NCBI GenBank assembly: GCA_009379995.1 | Contig: WHSR01000007.1 | Span: forward strand, 48,309-112,308 | DNA: 64,000 nt | Reading direction: 5' to 3' | From: Streptosporangiales bacterium | Lineage (GTDB): Bacteria; Actinomycetota; Actinomycetes; Streptosporangiales; WHSR01 | The notes under the pieces: generated by a model | Databases searched by the model: none | Seen by the model: the letters and a program-made list of their open reading frames with translations, nothing else | Told to the model about the DNA's origin: nothing | Part shown: one piece after another, positions 39,680-48,175 of the stretch | How the letters are laid out: each line of letters opens with the position of its first letter | Position numbering within the stretch: the first letter of the stretch is position 1 | Made by a program: the position numbers and the translations under genes

Positions 39680-40170
39680 GCTGGGCGGCGCGACTGCGCC
39701 GCGCCGCCCCGACCGTCCTGATAGTGCTGCTGGTGGCGCTGCTCGCGACCGGCGGCGTGCTCGGCTACCAGCTACGTGAGATCGGCGCCGCCCAGGAGCG
39801 CCGGGCGGCCATCCTGCACGCCGCCCGCCAGCAGGCGCTGGACTTCACCACGCTGGACTACCGGCACTTCGACCGGGACGCCGCGCGGGTGTTGGACGGC
39901 GCCACCGGCGACTTCCGGAACCAGTTCCAGCGCAGCTCCAAGCAGCTCGCGCAGCTGGTGCGGGAGAACAAGGCGATATCCGAGGGCGAGGTGCTCTCGG
40001 CCGACATCGTCTCGGCCGACGCCGACTCCGCACGGGTGATCGTGGTGGCCGACAGCACTGTCACCAACGTCTCGTCCAAGGAGCCACGGCCCCGGCACTA
40101 CCGGCTGCAGGTGGACATGGTGCACAGGAACGGGCGCTGGCTCGCCTCCGACATCCGGTTCGTCGGGTAG
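39676..40170 (+). CDS. Mce-associated membrane protein (first)
   Basis: A 164-residue Mas-type protein. The GTG at 39676 overlaps the restored mce4F stop. One membrane helix (VLIVLLVALLATGGVLGYQL) is followed by an NTF2-like extracytoplasmic domain including LDFTTLDYRHFDRDAARVLD and a terminal NGRWLASDIRFVG. Mas proteins lie downstream of mce operons and are thought to stabilise or assist Mce complexes. The open frame extends upstream only because of the suspected indel. Confidence 0.82.
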   Translation: MSWAARLRRAAPTVLIVLLVALLATGGVLGYQLREIGAAQERRAAILHAARQQALDFTTLDYRHFDRDAARVLDGATGDFRNQFQRSSKQLAQLVRENKAISEGEVLSADIVSADADSARVIVVADSTVTNVSSKEPRPRHYRLQVDMVHRNGRWLASDIRFVG

Positions 40171-40191
40171 CCGGAAGGGAGAAAGACAGCG

Positions 40192-40917
40192 ATGAGTAAA
40201 CCGCGCTCGGGGATCCGCCCCCGCAGCGGCACGACTCCCCCACGCCGACGGCTCCCCGGCGAAGGGAGCGCCGCCGCCCGCCGCATCCGGCGCGCCGCCG
40301 CAAAGGGCTTCGTGCCCCGGGGCCACGGCTCCGTCAACGGCCGCTTCGACCGCCGGGGCGACCGCCGCAGGATCAACGGCCGGACCACCTGGGCACGCCG
40401 CGTCCACCGGCTGCGTCTCCACCGGCTGCGGCCCCCCGCCGCCTCGCTGCCGGTGCTGGTCGTGCTGGTCGCGGCGGTGCTGCTGGCCGGCGGCGCCGTC
40501 GGCTACGTCGGCCACCGGCTGCATAACGCGCGGGCGATCGAGGGGGCGCACGCCGAGGCCCGAGCCGCGGCCGGGCGCTACGCGCCGGCGATCCTCTCCT
40601 ACGACTACCGCCACCTGGACAGGGATTTCGCCGCAGCCAAGAAGTACCTCACCGGCGGTTTCGCCAAGGAGTACGCCACGACGACGGAGGACGTGGTACG
40701 GAACCAGGCCGCGCAGTACAAGGCGGTGGTCAAGGCCGAGCCGGTGGCCGTTTCGGTGGTCTCCGCCGAACCGGAGACCGTACGAGCCCTGCTGTTCGTC
40801 AACCAGATCACCACGAGCACCCGGCTGGATGGTCCAAAGACCGACTCCAACCGGGTACTGATGACCCTGCAGCGGGCGGACGGGCGCTGGCTGGTCAGCG
40901 AGGTCGACGCGCTCTGA
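40192..40917 (+). CDS. Mce-associated membrane protein (second)
   Basis: A 241-residue Mas-type protein, 21 bp after the first, with GGAAGGGAGAAAG as ribosome binding site. A long basic, disordered cytosolic segment of about 85 residues (rich in Arg) precedes the membrane helix SLPVLVVLVAAVLLAGGAVGY. The extracytoplasmic domain has SYDYRHLDRDFAAAKKYLTGGF and ends ADGRWLVSEVDAL, as in the first Mas. Last gene of the mce4 operon. Confidence 0.82.
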   Translation: MSKPRSGIRPRSGTTPPRRRLPGEGSAAARRIRRAAAKGFVPRGHGSVNGRFDRRGDRRRINGRTTWARRVHRLRLHRLRPPAASLPVLVVLVAAVLLAGGAVGYVGHRLHNARAIEGAHAEARAAAGRYAPAILSYDYRHLDRDFAAAKKYLTGGFAKEYATTTEDVVRNQAAQYKAVVKAEPVAVSVVSAEPETVRALLFVNQITTSTRLDGPKTDSNRVLMTLQRADGRWLVSEVDAL

Positions 40918-40932
40918 CCGGCCCTGCCCTCT

Positions 40933-41616
40933 TCATACGGTCTTGCAGAACACCGGTGCGTTCCGGATCTGGTTGGCCTTCAGGTTGGCCGTCACATACT
41001 TCCGGAAGCTCGGCTTGGCGAAACGGAGCAGAAACCGGATCGGCCCGCACGGCAGGCGTACGTGGTTGACGAACACGTAGGCAGTCTCGTCGATGGGTTG
41101 CAGGAGTGCGGCGTCGTCCGCGCCGGCCTTGTCGGTGAACCATCCGCTGAAGTTCTCCCATGTCCGGAGGGCGCGTTCGGGGTCCGCGGCGGAGAAGTGG
41201 TTGAACAGAAAGGTCCCTGATCGTGGCAAGTCGACGTCACCGATGCGCCTGATGTTGCGTGCCCTCATGATGAAGTCGGCATCCAGTTGCCGGTATGCCT
41301 CTGCCGCCTCGACCGTGGGGATCGCCTCCGGAGAGATCGTCTGGATCAAGACCAGCACGTCGAACCGCAGACTCCCCTTGACCGGCGGGATCAACACGGC
41401 CCGGTACACCGTGGCCGCGACCACGTCGGCGAGGATCTCCAGCCGGCGGGCCAGACTGTGGCACGTCTCTACCGCTTGGTTGCGCTTCGTGCTCTTGCGC
41501 ACGAACGGGCCCCGGCGCGGTGGGGCGACACGCATGCCGAGGTAGATGTAGCCGTGGGACGTCGGCTCGGTGAAGGAGGCACTGCCGTATTGGGGAGTCG
41601 GGTCGCCGAGGGTCAT
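40933..41616 (-). CDS. Conserved protein of unknown function, divergent from TetR gene
   Basis: A 227-residue soluble protein that I do not recognise. It has a basic region (RKSTKRNQ), an SLRFDVLVLIQTISPE beta-type stretch, and an ERALRTWENFSGWFTDKAG region. A short segment, GDVDLPRSGTFLFNHFSAADP, suggests an enzyme or lipid-binding fold. The ATG has GGAGGA upstream. It faces away from a TetR gene with a palindrome between, so that regulator probably controls it. It ends convergently 15 bp from the mce4 operon. Confidence 0.7.
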   Translation of the reverse strand: MTLGDPTPQYGSASFTEPTSHGYIYLGMRVAPPRRGPFVRKSTKRNQAVETCHSLARRLEILADVVAATVYRAVLIPPVKGSLRFDVLVLIQTISPEAIPTVEAAEAYRQLDADFIMRARNIRRIGDVDLPRSGTFLFNHFSAADPERALRTWENFSGWFTDKAGADDAALLQPIDETAYVFVNHVRLPCGPIRFLLRFAKPSFRKYVTANLKANQIRNAPVFCKTV

Positions 41617-41642
41617 CGCTCGTCCTCCGATGATGCTGAAAA

Positions 41643-41660
41643 TAATCGCTCGATCGATTA
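41643..41660. promoter_or_regulatory. Palindromic operator candidate for the local TetR
   Basis: TAATCGCTCGATCGATTA is an 18-bp near-palindrome with perfect 6-bp arms (TAATCG/CGATTA) in the 91-bp gap between the two divergent genes. Placement and size fit a TetR operator. Confidence 0.6.
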
Positions 41661-41707
41661 GTTTACCGATAGACGTCGATCTGAATGTGCGAAGGGGCGC
41701 GCACCGG

Positions 41708-42394
41708 ATGACAACCATGAACGAGGACACATCAAGGAAGCGGGGGCCGGGACGGCCGCGGAAGGCGGATGCCGGTGACACCAAGGCGGCACTCCGGCAG
41801 GCCGCATTGCGGCTGTTCGCGCGACAGGGCTACGCCGGCACGTCGATCCGGGCGATCGCCGGCGAGGTCGGGCTCAGCGATAGCGTGCTGTACGCGCACT
41901 TCGCCAGCAAGCAGGCAATCTTCGACGCCGTACTGGCCGAGTATGGTCCGCAAAGCTCGGCGGACGCGCTGGCAAGCGTCGATCTCCACCTGGCCGACAC
42001 GGACCCGCCACTGTTCCTGCGGGACCTCGTGCGCGCGTTCTTGGACGAATGGGACAACCGGGAGTCGCGGTTGTTGATCAGCCTGATGGCCAGGGATGGC
42101 CTCCTGCACGGCCCCGGCCTGCGGGAGGCCCTATCGGTCATGAGGGCCTCCGTGGCCGACCTGTTCGACCGCTGGATTCGCGCCGGCCACATACCGGCGC
42201 ACCTCGGCACACCGCAGGCGCTCGCGTTGTCGTTCACCGGCCCCATCGGCCTGACCCGAATACTGCACCTACACGCCGATGCCGCCCACCGCGAACGAGC
42301 GACGGCACGAGAGGAAATCCTCCAGCACGTCGAGACCTTCACCAGGGCAGTCTTCGAGCGCGGAGTCCCATCCAGGACAAATCCCACCACCTGA
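41708..42394 (+). CDS. TetR-family transcriptional regulator
   Basis: A 228-residue TetR protein. After a GPGRPRK basic arm, the helix-turn-helix covers about residues 18-62 (LRLFARQGYAGTSIRAIA; LSDSVLYAHFASKQAIFD). The ligand domain is unlike that of KstR. The ATG at 41708 is favoured; ATG 41717 is possible. Likely represses itself and the divergent unknown gene through the palindrome between. The ligand is unknown; no KstR site is seen here. Confidence 0.85.
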   Translation: MTTMNEDTSRKRGPGRPRKADAGDTKAALRQAALRLFARQGYAGTSIRAIAGEVGLSDSVLYAHFASKQAIFDAVLAEYGPQSSADALASVDLHLADTDPPLFLRDLVRAFLDEWDNRESRLLISLMARDGLLHGPGLREALSVMRASVADLFDRWIRAGHIPAHLGTPQALALSFTGPIGLTRILHLHADAAHRERATAREEILQHVETFTRAVFERGVPSRTNPTT

Positions 42395-42467
42395 TCAACG
42401 CGCGGGCGTGGCGACACCTCCGACTCGTCCGGGGCGGGGAAGAACCACCTGTCGTGCCGTGTGCCGA

Positions 42468-42740
42468 TTACCGGCGGTACGCGTCGCGTCGATGCCTGAC
42501 CACTTCGATGGTGACAAGATGCTTGTCGTCATCGACGGTATAGATCACGCGATAGGTCGCCCGACGCGCAGACCAGATTCCGTCAAGCGGCTCGCCCAAG
42601 GGCTTGCCGACGCGACGAGGATCCTCTCGTAGCGGTCCCAGCACAAGCTCAAGCACCGCGGACGCCACGGACTCCGGAAGTTCCTCGGTTACGGCACGCC
42701 GCGCCGAGCGAGACCATCGAACGTCGTAGGGATCCCTCAC
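42468..42740 (-). CDS. RelE/ParE-family toxin
   Basis: A 90-residue toxin with the RelE fold: YDVRWSRSARRAVTEELP at the N-terminus, GKPLGEPLDGIWSARRATYRVIYTV in the middle and VEVVRHRRDAYRR (H, R) at the end. RelE toxins cut mRNA at the ribosome. The GTG start overlaps the antitoxin stop (GTGA). Antitoxin precedes toxin, the usual order. Confidence 0.88.
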   Translation of the reverse strand: MRDPYDVRWSRSARRAVTEELPESVASAVLELVLGPLREDPRRVGKPLGEPLDGIWSARRATYRVIYTVDDDKHLVTIEVVRHRRDAYRR

Positions 42741-43021
42741 GCGTTGCGCTTCCGGCGTTCGTGGAAGGCGGCGAGAACCTCCTCAGTGGTGTGGACCTCC
42801 CCGCGTTCGATCTCGTCACGCGCACGTCGAAGGGCGGCGACGGTCTCGGAGTCGGACAGAATCTCCAGGGTCTCGTGTAGACCTTCCCACTCCTCTATCG
42901 GGACCATCACGGCGGCGGCGCGTCCGTTCCGGGTGATCGTGATCTCATCATGCTGCTGTTGAATCTGTGCAACCAGTTCGGACAGCCGAGCCTTGGCCTC
43001 GGCAAGGGGGAGTATCTGCAT
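42737..43021 (-). CDS. Phd/YefM-family antitoxin
   Basis: A 94-residue antitoxin. The N-terminal Phd domain, LPLAEAKARLSELVAQI followed by ITRNGRAAAVMVPIEEWE, binds operator DNA; the C-terminal helix (ALRRARDEIERGEVHTTEEVLAAFHE) would wrap the toxin. The upstream region has a perfect 7-bp inverted repeat that overlaps the likely -10 box, which fits autorepression. Confidence 0.88.
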   Translation of the reverse strand: MQILPLAEAKARLSELVAQIQQQHDEITITRNGRAAAVMVPIEEWEGLHETLEILSDSETVAALRRARDEIERGEVHTTEEVLAAFHERRKRNA

Positions 43022-43042
43022 AGTCTGAATTATAGTCAGACT
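43022..43042. promoter_or_regulatory. Operator/promoter of the Phd-RelE pair
   Basis: AGTCTGA (43022-43028) and TCAGACT (43036-43042) are perfect inverted arms. The spacer ATTATAG contains TATAAT on the minus strand, so a -10 box lies inside the operator directly before the antitoxin ATG. Confidence 0.7.
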
Positions 43043-43076
43043 GGTGGGTTGGCCCTCGTCTGAGGTGACACCGAGT

Positions 43077-43660
43077 ATGACCCTCCGAGTCTTCGTCTTA
43101 CTGCTTGCCGTGGTGCTGGCCACGGGGTTGACGGGTTGTTCGAAGGAGGGGAGCCAGGTCGATAAGCCCGACAGCCCTGCGCTGCGCCGGGAGCTGCTGC
43201 AGATGCGGGACGCCGACCAGGCCGAGCGGACGGGTCGAGCGACCTGGACGGAGGCAAGCGACCGGGCCCGCACCGAGCGCCTGCGAGAGATCATCGACGA
43301 GTACAGCTGGCCGACACCCGACATGGTGGGAAAGGACGCACCAGCGCGGCGTGGCTGATCGCCCAGCACTCCGACCTGGATGTCGCGTTCCAGGAGCGGG
43401 TCCTTGCGCTGATGAAGGAGGCCGCGGCCAAGGGTGATGCTGACCCGACGGAGGTCGCGTATCTGACGGACCGGGTCGCGATCAATAGAGGCCGGCGCCA
43501 GACGTACGGCACCCAGATCAGCTGCGCAGACGGTCGCGCGGTAACCAAGCCGATGGTGGACCCCGAGAGGGTCGACGAGAGGCGACGAGATGTTGGCCTT
43601 CAACCGCTCGAGGAGTATCTCGCGGAGGTCGGGAAGATGTGCGCCGCGGACGATCTGTGA
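43077..43660 (+). CDS. DUF6624-like lipoprotein, frameshifted
   Basis: A short lipoprotein signal (MTLRVFVLLLAVVLATGLTGC, Cys near 21) is followed by LRRELLQMRDADQAERTGR and a region resembling DUF6624. The first frame ends as DMVGKDAPARRG; one extra G at about 43338 gives DMVGKDGTSAAWLIAQHSDLD and continues into the second frame (LTDRVAINRGRRQTYGTQ) to a stop at 43660, for 194 residues. Probably a base-call error. Function unknown. Confidence 0.65.
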
Positions 43661-43698
43661 GGCGATTCCTCACCCGGCTGCGAGTTCTGCAGACCCGA

Positions 43699-43719
43699 CG
43701 ACGGGCCGACCACCCGTCG
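43699..43719. terminator. Stem-loop between convergent genes
   Basis: CGACGGG and CCCGTCG form a 7-bp GC-rich stem with a 7-base loop between the lipoprotein gene and the convergent ipdC. It has no T-run; possible bidirectional terminator. Confidence 0.4.
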
Positions 43720-43766
43720 CGGAGTAGCCGGCACCGGAGACGGCCCGCTGGCGCGCCGCGGGGCGC

Positions 43767-44837
43767 CTATGGACCTGGTCGGGCCAGGGCCGGCAGGCCG
43801 CGGAGGATGCCGGCGGCCTCCTCGACGATGCCGGTGATCAGCTCCTCGCAGCTGGGCAGGTCGGTGAGCAGGCCCACGACCTGCCCGGAGGCCAGTACGC
43901 CGGCGTCGGTACTCCCCTCGACCAGTCCGCGGCGCAGCAGCATCGGGGTGTTCGCCGCCATGATCACCTGAGACCAGCTCAGGTCGCGTCCGTGCTTCGC
44001 GGCAAGGCCCTCACGGATCAGGGCCGGCCAGGTCAGTCCGGTGATCTTGCGGAACCGGGCCGCGCTGGCCGCCGCGGTCAGCAGCGCCCGCAGCCGCCCG
44101 GACCGCTCCAGCGCCTCGACCAGGTCGGTACGCAGCACCCGGTGCGGGATGCCGTCCACCCGGGTGGTGACCACCGTGCCGTCCAGCCCGTGCCGCAGGT
44201 AGAACGCCTTCACCGAGTCGGGGACCGTGCTCTCCTTGGTCAGCAGGAACCGGGTGCCCATGGCCACCCCGGCTGCCCCGTACGCCAAGGCCGCGGCCAG
44301 GCCGCGCCCGTCGAAGAACCCGCCCGCCGCGACCACCGGGATGTCCACCGCGTCCAGTACCGACGGGAGCAGCAGGGTGGTGGCTACGCCGCCGGTGTGA
44401 CCTCCGCCCTCGCCGCCCTGGACGACCACCGCGTCGGCGCCCCAGCCCGCCACCTTCTCCGCGTGCCGGGCCGCGCCGACGGACGGGATCACCACGGCGC
44501 CGGCGTCCCTCAGCTTGGCGATCAGCTCGCGCCGGGGCGCCATCGCGAACGACGCCACCCGGACGCCCTCGCGGATCAGCAGGTCGACGCGATCCTCGGC
44601 GTCGGCCGCGTCGGCCCGCAGGTTCACCCCGAAGGGAGCGTCGGTGCGCCGCCTGACCTCGGCGATCGCCCGTTCCAGCTCCGGGAGGCCCATCGTGGCC
44701 GAGGCCAGGATGCCCAGCCCGCCCGCCCCGGCGGTCGCGGCGACCAGCCGCGGGCCGGATACCCAGCCCATGCCGGTCTGCACGACGGGATGTCGCACGC
44801 CGACCAGCCGGGTGAGCGGTGTCTCCAGCCCTGTCAT
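43767..44837 (-). CDS. ipdC: NMO-family flavin oxidoreductase IpdC
   Basis: A 356-residue TIM-barrel flavoprotein of the nitronate monooxygenase/enoyl reductase type. PLTRLVGVRHPVVQTGMGW at the start, QGGEGGGHTGGVATTLLLP (FMN phosphate loop) and AAGGFFDGRGLAAALAYGA are as in Rv3553 (IpdC), which acts on a HIP-CoA-derived intermediate in ring C/D degradation. The ATG at 44837 matches the homologue's start; a GTG at 44849 overlapping the ipdB stop is an alternative. Last gene of the seven-gene fadA5 operon. Confidence 0.87.
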   Translation of the reverse strand: MTGLETPLTRLVGVRHPVVQTGMGWVSGPRLVAATAGAGGLGILASATMGLPELERAIAEVRRRTDAPFGVNLRADAADAEDRVDLLIREGVRVASFAMAPRRELIAKLRDAGAVVIPSVGAARHAEKVAGWGADAVVVQGGEGGGHTGGVATTLLLPSVLDAVDIPVVAAGGFFDGRGLAAALAYGAAGVAMGTRFLLTKESTVPDSVKAFYLRHGLDGTVVTTRVDGIPHRVLRTDLVEALERSGRLRALLTAAASAARFRKITGLTWPALIREGLAAKHGRDLSWSQVIMAANTPMLLRRGLVEGSTDAGVLASGQVVGLLTDLPSCEELITGIVEEAAGILRGLPALARPGP

Positions 44838-44845
44838 GCGCCTCG

Positions 44846-45604
44846 TCACCTGGCGACTTCCTTCTCCCGGAGGCCGCGGGGATCGAGCACCTCGCGCAGC
44901 AGCCGCAGCTCCTCGTTCGTCGGCGAGCGTGTCTCGGCGACGAACGACGAGCCGAGGACAAGCGGGAACCCGGTCTGCGCGAGCACCTCGTCGACGGTCA
45001 CCCCCGGGTGCACCGAGGCCAGGCGCATGGCGTGATCCGGCCCGGCGAAGTCCAGGACCGCGAGGTTGGTCACCACCCGATGGACGGCGTGGAACCGCCG
45101 TGCCGACTCGGGCGCGGCCCGGGCCCGGTCGTAGCCGACGCCGGACACAACGTCGACGGTCTCGACGAATACCCGCGGCGAGTGCCGGGGTACCCAGTAG
45201 CTGGTGGGGTGGTTGACGGTGTTGCCGGGCGCGCCCCGGACGCCGAGCAGCTGCCGGGTCGGCTTGGCGTGGTCGCCGATGCAGGAGATGTTCTGGTTGC
45301 CGTACCTGTCGATCTGGTTGGCGCCCATCACCACGTGCCGCCGGCCGTGCGCCACCACGTCGAACACCTTCCGGTAGGGCAGCCAACCCTCCACCGTGGA
45401 CGGCCTCGCGCCGACGGCCGGGGTGTCGGCGACCAGGTACGCCGCGCCGTCGGAGAGCAGCAGGTCGGGCTCGATCGTCAGCCGGGCCAGCCGGGCGCCG
45501 AGCGTGGGTATCAGCCCCATCGGGCTGGCCAGGATCTCCCCCGCGCCCGCGAACAGGTCGGCGCACGCGGCCACGCACACGTCGGCCCGCGTCGGAGAGC
45601 TCAC
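44846..45604 (-). CDS. ipdB: CoA-transferase-family ring hydrolase subunit IpdB
   Basis: A 252-residue beta subunit of the class I CoA-transferase fold. IpdAB is a hydrolase, not a transferase, and opens the last ring of COCHEA-CoA by a retro-Claisen step. Recognisable features are EILASPMGLIPTLGARLA, VVMGANQIDRYGNQNIS and VHPGVTVDEVLAQTGFPLV. GTG start overlapping the ipdA stop. Confidence 0.9.
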   Translation of the reverse strand: MSSPTRADVCVAACADLFAGAGEILASPMGLIPTLGARLARLTIEPDLLLSDGAAYLVADTPAVGARPSTVEGWLPYRKVFDVVAHGRRHVVMGANQIDRYGNQNISCIGDHAKPTRQLLGVRGAPGNTVNHPTSYWVPRHSPRVFVETVDVVSGVGYDRARAAPESARRFHAVHRVVTNLAVLDFAGPDHAMRLASVHPGVTVDEVLAQTGFPLVLGSSFVAETRSPTNEELRLLREVLDPRGLREKEVAR

Positions 45605-46467
45605 GCCGCCTCACCCGCCTCCCGCCAGGACCGCACCGCCGCCTGGTAGTCGGCCTCGGCGCCGGACAGGAACCTGTCAGCGAACGACCGGAAGGCGTCC
45701 GGATCCGCGCCGGCCTCGGCGTAGTGCCGCTGGAAGGCCTCGTCCCGCGGGTAGTCGGGTACGCAGCTGGTGAAGTGCGCGCCCGCCGGCGCCTCGACCA
45801 CGCCGTCCACCATCATCCGGTTCAGCAGCAGGGACTGCACCGGGCCGGCCTCGGTCAGCTCGGCGGTCGGCACGATCCGCTCGCACGAGACGTACCGGCG
45901 CTCGGCCGCCAGACAGAACAGGTCGTCGAAGTACGGGTCGGGGTCGAGGTACTGCGCGTTGCCGTGCGCATCGGCCCGGTGCAGGTGGACGAACGCGGCG
46001 TCCAGCCGCAGCGCGGGCATCGCGACCAGCTCCTCGTCGTCGTACGGGGAGCGCACGGTTCGCAGGCCGGGATGCAGCCGCAGCACGTCCGAGCCCAGGC
46101 CGGCTCGGATGGGCAAGAACGGCAGCCGGTGGCCGGCCGCCGTCAGTCCGCACTGGAACATCCCCTCGTCCAGCTCCAGCACGTCGACCTGCCCGGACTC
46201 GCGGGCGCGCCGGAACAGCGGATCGTACGGGATGGAGTCCAGCGTCACGAATCCGTACACGACCTTGCGGACCTTCCCGGCGGCGCACAGCAGGCCGACG
46301 TCCGGGCCGCCGTACGACACCACAGTCAGGTCCCGCAGCGGCGAGCGAAGCAGGGCCCGTACCAGCGCCATGGGCTTGCGTCGCGAGCCCCAACCACCGA
46401 TGCCGACGGTCATCCCGTCGGCCAGCTCAGCGACGGCCTCATCGGCCGTCATCCGCTTGTCGCGCAT
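45601..46467 (-). CDS. ipdA: CoA-transferase-family ring hydrolase subunit IpdA
   Basis: A 288-residue alpha subunit. MRDKRMTADEAVAELADGMTV at the start, GIGGWGSRRKPMALVRALL and the EAPAGAHFTSCVPDYPRD segment match IpdA. It pairs with IpdB. The ATG at 46467 has GAGGGGGA upstream and matches the homologue's N-terminus; a GTG at 46485 overlapping the echA20 TGA would add six residues. Confidence 0.9.
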   Translation of the reverse strand: MRDKRMTADEAVAELADGMTVGIGGWGSRRKPMALVRALLRSPLRDLTVVSYGGPDVGLLCAAGKVRKVVYGFVTLDSIPYDPLFRRARESGQVDVLELDEGMFQCGLTAAGHRLPFLPIRAGLGSDVLRLHPGLRTVRSPYDDEELVAMPALRLDAAFVHLHRADAHGNAQYLDPDPYFDDLFCLAAERRYVSCERIVPTAELTEAGPVQSLLLNRMMVDGVVEAPAGAHFTSCVPDYPRDEAFQRHYAEAGADPDAFRSFADRFLSGAEADYQAAVRSWREAGEAA

Positions 46468-46481
46468 CGCTCCCCCTCGCC

Positions 46482-47240
46482 TCACCGGCGGTCGCGGGTG
46501 AACGCGCGTCGCGCGTCGTCGGCCGCGCCGGTCAGGTTGAGCTCGAAGGTGAATCCCTGTTCGAACCGGTAGCTGCGGTGGACGTTCTGTACGTCGATGC
46601 CGTTGATGGCCTCCTTCGCCCGCCGGATCACCCGGGGGTCCTTGGCGGCGATCTCCCCCGCCACGGCCAGCGCGGCGGCGTCGAGCTCGGCGCGCGGCAC
46701 GACGTCGAGCACCGAGCCGTAATGCTGCAAGGTGCGGGCGTCGACGGTGCGGGCGGTGTAGTACAGCGCCCGCATCAGGTGCTGTGGAACGAGGCGGGCC
46801 AGGTGGGTCGCCGCGCCCAGGGCACCCCGGTCCACCTCGGGCAGCCCGAACGTGGCGTCGTCGGCGGCGACCACGACGTCGGCGTTGCCGACCAGACCGA
46901 CCCCGCCGCCGAGGCAGAAGCCGTGTACGGCGGCGATCACCGGTACCGCGCAGTCGTACACGGCACCGAAGGCCGCGTGGCAGCCCTGGTTCACGCCGAC
47001 CAGCGCTTCGTACCCGGGGTCGCGCTCGATCTCCTTGAGGTCCACGCCGGCACAGAACCCGCGGCCCTCGGCGCGCAGCAGCACCACGCGGGCCGCGGGG
47101 TCCCGGCCCGCCGCGGTGACCGCGTCGGCCAGGTCGAACCAGCCCTGTACGGGCAGCGCGTTCACCGGGGGTACGTCGATGGTGACGGTGACGATGCCGT
47201 CGGCCCCGGCGCCGTCCGCGCGGGCCGTCGAGATGCCCAT
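46482..47240 (-). CDS. echA20: Steroid ring-opening crotonase EchA20
   Basis: A 252-residue crotonase. The segments VPPVNALPVQGWFDLADAV, LRAEGRGFCAGVDLKEIE, VHGFCLGGGVGLVGNADVVV and FGLPEVDRGALGAATHLARL closely follow EchA20, which hydrolyses the D-ring of HIEC-CoA to give COCHEA-CoA, the IpdAB substrate. Gene order echA20-ipdA-ipdB-ipdC is the same as in mycobacteria. Confidence 0.92.
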   Translation of the reverse strand: MGISTARADGAGADGIVTVTIDVPPVNALPVQGWFDLADAVTAAGRDPAARVVLLRAEGRGFCAGVDLKEIERDPGYEALVGVNQGCHAAFGAVYDCAVPVIAAVHGFCLGGGVGLVGNADVVVAADDATFGLPEVDRGALGAATHLARLVPQHLMRALYYTARTVDARTLQHYGSVLDVVPRAELDAAALAVAGEIAAKDPRVIRRAKEAINGIDVQNVHRSYRFEQGFTFELNLTGAADDARRAFTRDRR

Positions 47241-47258
47241 GGCGCTCCTTGCTCTCGC

Positions 47259-48175
47259 TTACCCCCTTGGCGGGTGTGCCCCGTACACCGGTTCCGGCTC
47301 CGGCGCCTTGCCCAGCAGCTCGTCGACGGCCGGCCCGAGCTCGGCCGGCTCCCAGCGGGCGCCCTTGTCGATCGCCGGCCCGTGCCGCCAGCCGGTGGCG
47401 AGCGACACCCTGCCGCCCTCGACCTCGAACACCCGGCCGGTGACGTGGCCGGACCGCACACTGCCCAGCCAGACCACCAGCGGCGAGACGTTCTCCGGCG
47501 CCATCGCGTCGAAACCGTCAGCGGGCGCCGCCATCGCGTCGGCGAAGGTCGCCTCGGTCATCCGGGTGCGGGCCGCCGGGGCGATCGCGTTCACCGTGAC
47601 GCCGTACCGGGCCAGCTCCGCCGCGGCGACCAGGGTGAGCCCCGCGATGCCCGCCTTGGCCGCGGAGTAGTTGGCCTGCCCGACGCTGCCCAGCAGGCCG
47701 GCGCCCGAGCTCGTGTTGATCACCCGCGCAGCCACCTCGCGACCGGCCTTGGCCTCCCCGCGCCAGTACGCGGCGGCATGCCGCAGCGGCGCGAAGTGGC
47801 CCTTGAGGTGCACCCGCATCACCGCGTCCCACTCGTCCTCGTCGCAGTTCACCAGCCTCCGGTCGCGCAGGAAGCCGGCGTTGTTGACCAGCACATCCAG
47901 CCGGCCGAACGACTCAACCGCGGTACGCACCAGCCGCGCCGCGCCGTCCCAGTCGGCGACGTCGGCGGTGTTGGCCACCGCCTCGCCGCCGCACGCCCGG
48001 ATCTCCTCCACTACCTGCTGCGCGGCCCCGCCGAGCCACCGCCGCCATCCAGGGCGACCCCGGCGTCGCCGACCACCACCCGCGCGCCCTCCCGCGCGAA
48101 CGCCAGCGCGTGCGCCCGGCCGATCCCCCGGCCCGCGCCGGTGACGATCACTACCCGGTTCTCGCACAGCCTCAT
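47259..48175 (-). CDS. Short-chain dehydrogenase, Rv3548c/Rv3502c type, frameshifted
   Basis: SDR with N-terminus [20 protein letters not shown] in one frame and the remainder ([45 protein letters not shown]) in another. The C-run 48026-48029 seems one base short; restoring it gives [15 protein letters not shown] and about 305 residues. By size and order next to echA20 it resembles Rv3548c; similar proteins oxidise the side-chain beta-hydroxyacyl-CoA of cholesterol. Likely a base-call error. ATGA overlap with the upstream SDR. Confidence 0.82.

Noticed and set aside
44838..45614. N-terminal extension of ipdC overlapping ipdB
   Set aside because: The open frame continues only by GC bias; homologous start and the ipdB gene argue for ATG 44837.
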